The notes under the pieces are model-generated. The model made no database searches, was not told where the DNA came from, and saw only the letters and a list, made by a program, of their open reading frames with translations. Source: Haliotis asinina (lineage: Eukaryota > Mollusca > Gastropoda > Lepetellida > Haliotidae). Taken from it: 64,000 nt of DNA. A program made the translations under genes and the position numbers. Positions 56,259-64,000 of the stretch are shown here, piece after piece. The stretch lies in assembly GCF_037392515.1 (NCBI RefSeq), contig NC_090295.1:13163001-13227000 (forward strand), in the 5' to 3' direction. Numbering within the stretch: the first letter of the stretch is position 1; every line of letters starts with the position of its first letter.

Positions 56259-56923
56259 CTATAACATTATTGTGAGTCCACCACAGACTGGTCGACTTGG
56301 TATACTTTCCCGTGAGAGCTATGAGTGAAACGCCAGCGCAGCATACAAAGGAAAACAGACAGATCGCAAACCCACAAAGCACTAATGCTGTTACGTACAT
56401 TTCAATGATAAGATGGTCATAAGTGCCATACATCAACATTGACGTACGCTTCGAAGAATTAGGCCCACGTGGTATTTACTTGCTATTCTTGTAGTAGGCA
56501 GACCAGATAAAAGCTTGTGTTAGTATCAAACTGACGGTAAATAATGCTTCAAAAGAATATCCAGTAAAATATATAATTAAGTGGTGTATGTAGTATTTCA
56601 AAGCAGGTATCTTGAAGAATTATTTCTACTCACATATAAAGATGAAAACCATTTCGTCACCACTCGACACTTTCCGTAATCTCCAAATATAAACACAATC
56701 GCCACCACTCGCCCCTTTCTGTAAGCTCAATAACTCGAGAAAGGAAACTGTTCGTAACTTCTCGTGTCATTCCGGCAAGCCACGTGGCGTTCACGGAAAG
56801 AAACGAGTAGTTACGAATGGAATGGAGACAAATATACTTGTATTCTAGAAACCACCGAGAGTTTCGCATTAACGTAATTTGATTCCATCACTGTATTACT
56901 CACCTAAAAATGGACCCACATTT

Positions 56924-56965
56924 CTATTTTCCAGGTGTTGTGATGATGAGAGGGATGTTGGCGGA
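56924..56965 (-). repeat. Second copy of the peptide gene's C-terminal coding end
   Basis: On the minus strand TCCGCCAACATCCCTCTCAT through a TAG repeats the last 14 codons of the His-rich peptide (SANIPLIITTPGK and stop), 84 bases downstream of the original at 57008-57049, with about three silent-looking differences. Confidence 0.85.
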
Positions 56966-57007
56966 GTCAGGATCTCGTAATATTCCTTGTGTCGGACTTA
57001 CCTGTGT

Positions 57008-57877
57008 CTATTTTCCTGGAGTTGTGATGATGAGAGGGATGTTGGCGGAGTGGCTGCCGCCGCTGTGCCCGCCCATGGGGTAGGGGATGGGGATGGGGAT
57101 GCCGTGCCTGCTGTGGTGGCTGCTGTGGCTTCCATGGTGACAGCAACAGGCATCAGAGTAGGGCATGAGACACACTGCAAACAGGGACGTAAATAACGGA
57201 ACATCTGAGGGAGTGATTGAGAAGGGAAACATAATCAATTACACCGTAATTTCAATACTGAGCGTTAAAATGAAATTATTTTACAAACTGGTTTTTTTTC
57301 AGGTGATGAAAACAAATGGAATCATGCACTGAGGTAATAGCTTATATTTTCAACCATGTAACACCTACTTACCTTGCTGAAAAGATATACTGAGTACATC
57401 AGTGCCTATTTCAAATGATTAGAATTAATGGCAGGATCGGCCTCAATTCAACTTTCAAATATTGAATTGATTACTCAATAACATAATTAACGAAAATACT
57501 CAGTCTTCGTTTGAACAAGATTATTTCGAAAGATAGAACAATAACAATTGTTGGAATCCATTGTGATCTCGAAGTTTCTCGAAAACTTCAAAATGCATAA
57601 AAATATCAACAAACAATGATTGTACTTAAACGAAAATACACCTTTTATATCATTTTGATGTTATAATGATCTGACCTTGGAAGTGATGAGTTTTAAAAGA
57701 CAAACCCTAAACAACGTTTACTATACCGTTACTGTCTAAATATTTACCCACTTAAATAAAACAGCGTTACCTTGGAAACTTTGCTAAAAAGTTACAGATT
57801 CATATATCAATGAAAGAAGGAAAGAGTTTCTCACCGGCCATGAAGAGAACTACGAAAACACCGAAGAACGTTCTCAT
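57008..57877 (-). CDS. Histidine-rich small secreted peptide, two exons, complete
   Basis: Exons 57877-57835 and 57174-57008 join in phase 1 (ATGGCCG/GTGAGA donor, GTTTGCAG acceptor) to give 69 residues. Residues 1-23 are a clear signal peptide (MRTFFGVFVVLFMAV then CLMPYSDA). The mature part would begin CCCHHGSHSSHHSRHG, with three adjacent Cys and eight His in all, then IPIPIPYPMGGHSGGSHS and a hydrophobic IPLIITTPGK end. I recognise no family. His and Cys clusters suggest metal binding, and the terminal Gly-Lys could be an amidation signal; both are inference. A TATA box lies 62 bp upstream of the start. A CACAG/GTAAGT donor follows the stop directly, so the 3' UTR may be spliced. Confidence 0.75.
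57250..57830 (-). other. Intron of the His-rich peptide gene
   Basis: AT-rich intron (57175-57834 in full) without dispersed repeats, unlike most introns in this window. Confidence 0.5.
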
Positions 57878-57931
57878 GTTGTGGTCGCGTTGTGTTAATT
57901 AAACACTGTGACTATGACCGTTACTGGATAT

Positions 57932-57938
57932 GTTTTAT
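57932..57938 (-). promoter_or_regulatory. TATA box of the His-rich peptide gene
   Basis: CCTATAAAACATATCC on the minus strand, with TATAAAA 55-61 bases before the start codon. That predicts a 5' UTR of roughly 30 bases. Confidence 0.55.
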
Positions 57939-58362
57939 AGGTTCCACAACGCCTTTAATCCGATTAAGAACCACGAGATCGTAGCTTCTTGTCCTTGCCG
58001 TTGTGAAGAAAGAAGCGGTGTTCGCCGAAGGAAACACCACGTGTTCGACCACATCCCACAACCTCATGCGAAGACGACATATTCTAACATAACTTAAGAA
58101 AAGATTCGATTTTGATTGGTAAATAACAGATTTCATTTAAGACCTTTTACACTTACGACCTCTTGAAACAGTCACAGAAGCTGACGTTTATTTGAAATTC
58201 TTCTTTTCCGGTCGTCAGTAAAGTTTTCAGAAAAATAGGCTTTTTTTTAAGAATATATAAACGACCATTAAACATTCAATCAAAACAGAGTATTAGAACA
58301 GAAATGGATTTTTTGTATTGCATGGCTTTTCGGCAGATACCCATGCTCAACATTTGATTAGT

Positions 58363-58512
58363 GTGAGTGTGTGAGGTTTTATGGCACTTTTAGCAAATTT
58401 ACAGCAATATTACGGCTAGTTATTTACACCAGGAACGGGCTTCACACACTGTACCATCGGGGGAAGCGAACCCGTGATGTACGAACACTTTAAGCAATAC
58501 ACTACCCCACCC
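58363..58512 (-). repeat. SINE family B
   Basis: GTGAGGTTTTATGGCACTTT, CACACACTGTACCATCGGGG, GGAAGCGAACCCGTGATGTA and CTACCCCACCCCC. Confidence 0.75.
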
Positions 58513-58759
58513 CCCCATACTTGATGAGAAAACTCGTGGCAGTATGATACATTGTAAAACAGTGTTGTGGGTAATTGTTTCTGTGGGAGAACAGTGATGT
58601 GTTGGTTTCTATATTTGGAGTGTGAATCAACAGTAGGCTAATCTGGTAGTTTCTTGGACATCATGGAGTAAACTGTCATGTTGTAAAGCCTGCCAGGATA
58701 TGGATATGCGCTGTAGGTGGGGCGAGCGAGGGGGTATCACATCTCCCACTACATCAGTG

Positions 58760-58915
58760 AGTGTAGTTTTACGTCGCTTCTATCAATATTCCAGCAATGC
58801 CATTGGGGGGTGGCAACACCAAAAATGGGTTCCCACACGGTGCTCATGAGGGGAATCGAACATGACTCTTCGGCGTAAGGGTGAACGCTTTAACCCAGGC
58901 TACACCATTGCTCCA
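58760..58915 (-). repeat. SINE family B
   Basis: GTGTAGTTTTACGTCGCTTC, TATTCCAGCAATGCCATTGG, GAGGGGAATCGAACATGACT and GTGAACGCTTTAACCCAGGC. Confidence 0.8.
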
Positions 58916-59112
58916 CTCTGAATACCCAGTCAAGCCTGTCTTGGAAGCTTGACAAAACATTCAATCCAGAGCTGTTTGAATAGAGTTGTAAACCATGTCT
59001 ATTTTAGAATATTTATTTAAAAAATTTCTGTGTTGTCTGACTTCTCTGATTGGCATTCCAGAAGTAGAGGAATAATGTATATGCATGCATGCACAGGTTC
59101 GTTGTGTGTTCT

Positions 59113-59116
59113 CTCT

Positions 59117-59159
<43 letters not shown>

Positions 59160-59171
59160 TGTGTTTGTGTG
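59113..59171. repeat. (CT)n(GT)n microsatellite
   Basis: CTCTCTCTCT followed by about 17 GT units and GTTTGT variants. Confidence 0.95.
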
Positions 59172-59179
59172 GTAACATC

Positions 59180-59685
59180 TCATGTATATATTTCACCTAA
59201 AATCAATTCTCATGTATTACTTGCTTGACGACGACATTACAACGAACCTGTGTCTAAACGTCGCCTATATAGAACAAAGATGTTGTGTATCCATAAAAAT
59301 AGTCCACATTTTTATACTTCTGCTATGGTTTTTGTTGATTTCACATAAAGTTATTTTCTGTAAAATTGTTTTAGCTTGGAAATCGACACGAAATAACCCA
59401 TTTGATGTCAAGTGAAAGAAGCGTTCCTGGACATGGATAGGCTTAGTCGCGTGCCGCTGTCTTCTATAGATCCGAATCTCAAGTCACGGGACGGCAAGGT
59501 CACAACTGAAAAACGTCACTGAATTGTTGAATATTGTCCTGGCAAAGAATCACGGCCAGGAGACACATTGCCACTGGGGGAACCTTTCTGGATGTGGAAA
59601 ATGGTTCCCAAATGCTGATGGGGTAGGAAATACAAGAAAAATTATTCCCGCAAGAAAGTCCCTAATAGCCTAAAATGTACTCATG
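59180..59685. other. Intergenic, nothing recognised
   Basis: A 77-codon open frame (59182-59415) with a hydrophobic middle looks like chance. Confidence 0.3.
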
Positions 59686-59687
59686 TG

Positions 59688-59755
59688 GGGAACAGAACCC
59701 GGGTCTAAGGCGTGACGAGCGAACGGTTTAACCACGAGGCCACACCACCGACCAT
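59688..59755 (-). repeat. SINE family B, 5' head only
   Basis: GTGGGGAACAGAACCCGGGT, CTAAGGCGTGACGAGCGAAC and GGTTTAACCACGAGGCCACA: the tRNA-like half without body. Confidence 0.8.
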
Positions 59756-59837
59756 GTGCAGACAAGGGATTACTGACTGAGGTTCATCAAGTTACACAGG
59801 TGTTTCCTGTTTGATGTTATTTTCTCAGAAATATCTG

Positions 59838-60087
59838 AAGGTCCCGGGGTAGAACAGGCCTTCAGCAACCCATGCTTGCCATAAAAGGCGACTATGCTTG
59901 ACGTAAGAGGCGACTAACGGGATCAGGTGGTCAGGATCGCTGACTTTGTTGACACATGTCATCGGTTCCCAAGATCGATACTCATGTTGTTGATCACTGG
60001 ATTGTCTGGTGCAGACTCGAGTATTTACAAATCGCCGTCATATAGCTGGAATATTGCTGAGTGCGGCGTAAATCTTAACTCACTCAG
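59838..60087 (+). repeat. SINE family A, near full length
   Basis: GGTCCCGGGGTAGAACAGGC, GACGTAAGAGGCGACTAACG, GTTGATCACTGGATTGTCTG, TATAGCTGGAATATTGCTGA and AACTCACTCAG. Confidence 0.9.
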
Positions 60088-60296
60088 AAATATCTACCCT
60101 GCGGATACACAGAAATGATCGCATTCTGTGACAAATTTAAAGTGCAGGAGTCTATTTCATGAGTAAAAGAGGACGGGTAATTGAAAAATGGATTCGACCT
60201 GAAAATCACAAACATTATCATAACGTTACACAACTGAAAACACTCACTGAATCACAGCAGAGGCATGGTTCAATCTAACCTTGATCAAAGGCTGTG

Positions 60297-60365
60297 AAAG
60301 GTCCCGTTTCACAAAGCTATCGTAGCGCAACGACATTCGGAAGTCTTATCTTACAGTATAGTATA
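60297..60365. repeat. One end of a GTTTCAC hairpin MITE
   Basis: GGTCCCGTTTCACAAAGCTA and TCGTAGCGCAACGACATTCG match the end of the element at 25070. The other arm is missing. Confidence 0.65.
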
Positions 60366-60477
60366 GACTAGATACTCTGAGAGGGATATTTATATTATTT
60401 GTAGAATAATTTACTATTAATGATTACCTTAGAGACTTTTTGTAATTCTTGTTCTCTTAACTTTACTCTTGAACTAG

Positions 60478-60735
60478 ACCCGTGAGGGTCCCGGGGTAGA
60501 AGAAGTCTTCAGCAACCCATGCTTGTCATAAAAGGCGACTATGCTTGTCGTAACAGAATCGGGTAGTCAAGACTCGCTGACTTCAGTTGACACGTCATTG
60601 TTTCCCACTTGCGCAGGTCCATGCTCATGATTTTGATCACTGGATTGTCTGGTCCAAACTCGATTATTTACAGACCGTCGCCATATAGCTGGAGTATTGC
60701 TGGGCGTGGCGTAAAACTTCACTCAGTCGCTCACT
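60478..60735 (+). repeat. SINE family A, near full length
   Basis: CCCGTGAGGGTCCCGGGGTA, CTGACTTCAGTTGACACGTC, GATCACTGGATTGTCTGGTC, and GGGCGTGGCGTAAAACTTCA. Confidence 0.9.
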
Positions 60736-60779
60736 TTAAAAACAGAAATTGGAGAACAGCCTCCTGCCGTTGACCGAAC

Positions 60780-61490
60780 CACACAATATATTACTTATTG
60801 TCTATATTTGTATAGGTTTATTCAAAATTTAGAAAGTATATGGCTAAAGAAACATTTTTAAATAATTGTATCTCTTCAAATAGGACATTATTAGGATGGT
60901 CAGCTGAAACATTCTCCGACTCGACATTTTTATGTCAAATATATATTACGCCACAATTTATGGAATATCAATGCTAAGTTTCCACATTCTGATCTATATT
61001 CGTGGTGTCCGGATTTATCACTAATATGTGCTCCAGTGAAAATTGTCACTTTGTCTTTTGTTTTTGCAACATGCACACATAGCCCGAACACACTAAAATC
61101 ACTATTTGAAACACTTTGTCGAAAATAAACCCCTAACACAGGTGAGTACTTTTTTTTTGAACGTCAAGTAGATATTGAGATATAAATGGAACAGACTTTA
61201 ACATTCTGATGAGACAAATGACCGCACGTTAAACTGACTGTCTCGCCCAATGTTTCTTCCGAACTGTTCAGCGAAAACAAAAAAGTGACAGTCATTTCCC
61301 AATACACACGTGCGTGGTTTGAAGGCATTTCACACGAAACATAACGAAGCAACTTGATTATTAATAGTAACATGGGTGCATGGATCGACTATTGGCCGTA
61401 CTTCTCTTCTTCCTTTCCTGAACAAGACGATAATAAGTAAGCAACACATTTGACATCACATTTGATATCAAACAAGAGTTGTTATTAGGG
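60780..61490. other. Intergenic, nothing recognised
   Basis: AT-rich; no exon or repeat that I can support. Confidence 0.4.
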
Positions 61491-61493
61491 GTG

Positions 61494-62315
61494 TACACAG
61501 CGAGACCCCGGATATCCGGAAACCTCGTTATAAAAGTGACTAGCAATCTGGAGTAATGACCTATCAGCTGGGTATGGGTGGTGATGAGTCGGCCATCTGA
61601 CACAGAGTCATAAAAGTGACTGGCTGAAGCGCGAGTGTCCATGTGTTTTGACACGAAACAGAGTCTGCTACTAGCAATCTGGAGGAATGACCGATCAGCT
61701 GGGTATGGGTGGTGATGAGTCGGCCATCTGACACAGAGTTATAAAAGTGACTGGTTGAAGCGCGAGTGTCCATGTGTTTTGACACGAAACAGAGTCTGCT
61801 ACTAGCAATCTGGAGGAATGACCGATCAGCTGGGTATGGGTGGTGATGAGTCGGCCATCTGACACAGAGTTATAAAAGTGACTGGTTGAAGCGCGAGTGT
61901 CCATGTGTTTTGACACGAAACAGAGTCTGCTACTAGCAATCTGGAGGAATGACCGATCAGCTGGGTATGGGTGGTGATGAGTCGGCCATCTGACACAGAG
62001 TTATAAAAGTGACTGGTTGAAGCGCGAGTGTCCATGTGTTTTGACACGAAACAGAGTCTGCTACTAGCAATCTGAAGGAATGACCGATCAGCTGGGTATG
62101 GGTGGTAATGAGTCGGCCATCTGACACAGAGGGAATTGTAAATGGCAAATCAAAACGACCATGCTGTCTTGGAAGTGATTTTAACCCAAACTTGTTAGCT
62201 TGCTACCGTGTCAACAACAACGCATATATGACAGAAATCCAGATAGCCGTATATTCAGCTATCCGGACGATTTGCACATAAACGAATGTGACCGGATATC
62301 CGGGGTCTCACTGTA
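61494..62315. mobile_element. Nonautonomous TIR element (pogo/Tc1-type ends) containing a 131-bp tandem array
   Basis: Left end TACACAGCGAGACCCCGGAT and ATCCGG; right end CCGGATATCCGGGGTCTCAC then TGTA. The inverted ends are about 24 bp and start with TA, as expected for the Tc1/mariner/pogo superfamily with a TA target. No transposase frame is present. Most of the 820-bp body is the tandem array at 61541-62132. Confidence 0.75.
61541..62132. repeat. 131-bp tandem array, about 4.5 units
   Basis: GATCAGCTGGGTATGGGTGG lies at 61694, 61825, 61956 and 62087 (first unit GACCTATCAGC at 61558), exactly 131 bases apart. The three central units are practically identical, so the amplification is recent. 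Repeated 73-codon open frames on the minus strand are shadows of this array. Confidence 0.97.
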
Positions 62316-62587
62316 CATGAATGCCAGGTTTATCTATGAAAAAAAACCATTGTTGTTAACACGATGTATGGCATTTCGTCCATGAGCTATTTTGAGACCG
62401 GTTGTTTAAACTTGAAGAAGTCACTGGTGGCGGAAGAGCAAAATAATGGAAGCTTGTTGTAACAGTTCCAGACGCCAACCCTTCCTCATTTTACAATCAC
62501 ATCAGCCGTACCAGTCATTCTACCATTATAGTGGCAAGTGTTCGTGCGTCCCGTTCAATGTACTAGAACCTGCTCAGCATATTCCTT

Positions 62588-62840
62588 ATGTATAGAATAG
62601 GCCTTCAGCAACCCATGCTTGTCACAAAAGGCGACTATGCTTGTCGTAAGAGGCGACTAACGGGATCGGGTGGTCAGACTTGGTTGACACACGTCATCGG
62701 TTAAATTCCCAATTGCGCAGATCGATGCTCATGTTGTGGATCACTGGATTGTCTGGTCCAGACTCGATTATTTACAGACCGCCGCCATATGACTGGAATA
62801 TTGCTGAGTGCGGCGTAAAACTAAACTCACTCACCCCTTA
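62588..62840 (+). repeat. SINE family A, near full length
   Basis: TAGAATAGGCCTTCAGCAAC, GTAAGAGGCGACTAACGGGA, GGATTGTCTGGTCCAGACTC, GAGTGCGGCGTAAAACTAAA and ACTCACTCACC. Very close to consensus, so young. Confidence 0.92.
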
Positions 62841-62845
62841 TGTGA

Positions 62846-63087
62846 CCCGTGAAGATCCGGGTCGAAATTGATCTTCGGTAACCAATGCTTGTCATAAGAG
62901 GCGACTAACGAGATGGGATAGTCAGGTTCGATGACTGGCTGACACATGCTATCATTTTTCAGTTGCGCAGATCGATGCTAATGCTGTAGATCACTTGATT
63001 ATCTGGTCCAGACCCGATTATTTACAGGCCGCCGCCACAGGGCTGAAATATTGTTGAGTGCAGCCTAAAACTAAATTCACCCTCCCT
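62846..63087 (+). repeat. SINE family A, in tandem with the previous copy
   Basis: GACCCGTGAAGATCCGGGTC begins just after the tail of the previous copy. It continues with CTTGTCATAAGAGGCGACTA and ends GAGTGCAGCCTAAAACTAAA. More diverged than its neighbour. Confidence 0.9.
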
Positions 63088-63245
63088 TCATTTGTATTCC
63101 CAACTTGTAGGGGAATGCACTATTGTCTTTTCTTAAATATGAGCAATGTCATCTGTTGTTGAATTGATGGTCACTGGTCACTGCATCGTGCGAACTTCCG
63201 GTTTCAGACAATAGATGTGAAGCATATTCTGTGTGTGCGTAGTCA

Positions 63246-63719
63246 TTACAATCTGCAGTCTGCTATCCTGTCAGATGTATCCGGTTGGACACTGGTACCT
63301 GGCTTTTCATCCATTTCTTTATAATGAGGATCCAGCCATGTTGGCTCGAAGTTCAGTTTCGCGACACTTCTAAGTTGGTGACTCCCAATCGTCTGATGTG
63401 GATCAGCTGATGAAGCTGACGAGTCAGTCCTGACGTCACGTGTGTCGGTGACGTAACCATTATTCACGTGACCTTTGCGCTCGTTCTTTTCGACATCCTG
63501 GCTTCCACACGAACAAACAGGTTTGCCTGCCCTTCGTCGCCGTTTAACGCAGACGGTGATGGGGATGAGGAAGGCGATGAGGATGATGACGAGGACGAGG
63601 ACGCCTGCAAATAACGCTGCACCGTGGGGTCGGCCCTCGTCTGGGGGGTGATCCACCCTCACGGCGAATGGCAGGGGGTTGGACACAATCTGATTAGTTT
63701 CTGACGTCACAAGGACAAC
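63246..63719 (-). CDS. Last exon of a single-pass membrane protein, 5' partial
   Basis: The minus-strand exon starts at a good acceptor (ATCTGTTTCAG) in phase 0 and ends TGA at 63246, giving the last 157 residues. The first 32 residues would be extracellular (start VVLVTSETNQ). Residues 33-58 are one membrane segment (GAALFAGVLVLVIILIAFLI), followed by the stop-transfer KRRRR. The 98-residue cytoplasmic tail is hydrophilic with two tyrosines in loose motifs (NNGYVTD, PHYKEM) and many Ser/Thr. The shape fits a type I receptor or adhesion protein whose ectodomain exons lie beyond the window. The family cannot be told from the tail. Confidence 0.7.
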   Translation of the reverse strand, partial: VVLVTSETNQIVSNPLPFAVRVDHPPDEGRPHGAALFAGVLVLVIILIAFLIPITVCVKRRRRAGKPVCSCGSQDVEKNERKGHVNNGYVTDTRDVRTDSSASSADPHQTIGSHQLRSVAKLNFEPTWLDPHYKEMDEKPGTSVQPDTSDRIADCRL

Positions 63720-63775
63720 CTGAAACAGATGAAGGCTATGTTAGCTTGGATTTCATCCAACGGGCAGACACCAGT

Positions 63776-63980
63776 GACGATCCGTGTTGGAATTGGTCTT
63801 CAGGGACCAATACTTGTCGTAAGAGGTGTGTAAGGATCGGGTAGTCAGGCTCGCTGACTTTGTTGACACGCGTCATCCCAGCCCTAGATCGATTGTATTG
63901 TCAGGTCCAGAGTCGATTATTTACAGAGCGCCGCCATATAGCTGTAATATTGTTGTGCACGGCGTTAAACAAGTACCAAT
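63776..63980 (+). repeat. SINE family A, shortened
   Basis: GACGATCCGTGTTGGAATTG, TGTCGTAAGAGGTGTGTAAG, TTGTCAGGTCCAGAGTCGAT, GCCGCCATATAGCTGTAATA. It lies in the intron just upstream of the membrane-protein exon, antisense. Confidence 0.85.
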
Positions 63981-64000
63981 TTATCAAGTGCAGCGACTTA

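Noticed and set aside
57008-57204. Alternative Ala/Thr-rich minus-strand frame overlapping the peptide exon
   Set aside because: The His-rich frame joins in phase to a signal-peptide exon with a TATA box; the other frame has no such support.
61361-62148. Series of near-identical 63-97 codon minus-strand frames
   Set aside because: They repeat every 131 bp with the tandem array; 131 is not a multiple of 3, so this is not a repetitive protein.
1137-63980. tRNA genes suggested by repeated B-box-like GGTTCGATTCC words
   Set aside because: All lie in SINE family B heads without an acceptor stem or full cloverleaf.

Overview
This window looks like nuclear DNA of a marine gastropod, most likely an abalone (Haliotis). 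The evidence is AT-rich intergenic DNA, GT-AG split genes and about fifty copies of two short repeats that end in (ACTC)n / (GTGA)n tails; the genus call rests on my memory of those repeats and is not proven here. Genes are sparse. I can assemble five with consistent splice phases: a 5'-truncated nine-exon gene of unknown function (+, 210-7415), a two-exon secreted protein with a CBM6/35-like domain (+, 12466-19249), a complete eight-exon cationic amino acid transporter of the SLC7A/CAT family (-, 28167-36982), a two-exon histidine-rich secreted peptide (-, 57008-57877), and the last exon of a single-pass membrane protein (-, 63246-63719).

Layout: 1-7.4 kb is the unknown gene, its introns filled with SINEs and a 438-bp long-TIR element with a perfect 9-bp target duplication. 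7.4-12.4 kb is intergenic and holds a broken Penelope-like element and a second, diverged long-TIR element. 12.4-19.3 kb is the CBM-like gene, whose 4.9-kb intron carries a 55-bp minisatellite and, on the other strand, a possible decayed membrane-protein gene. 19.3-28 kb is intergenic with MITEs, a Tc1-type transposase relic and a 53-bp tandem array inside a hairpin MITE. 28-37 kb is the transporter; a candidate untranslated first exon lies near 45.1 kb. 45-57 kb and 58-63 kb are mostly repeats, including a TIR element at 61.5-62.3 kb stuffed with 131-bp tandem copies.

The five genes have no visible functional link. The main themes are repeat biology: SINE families with a common tail, three places where tandem arrays are associated with dispersed repeats (two of them inside DNA elements), Penelope-type hammerhead-like motifs in transporter introns, and an inverted copy of a transporter exon end plus intronic SINE. 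The most interesting host item is the small His-rich secreted peptide, whose C-terminal coding end is duplicated just downstream. All protein calls were made by eye, without database searches.
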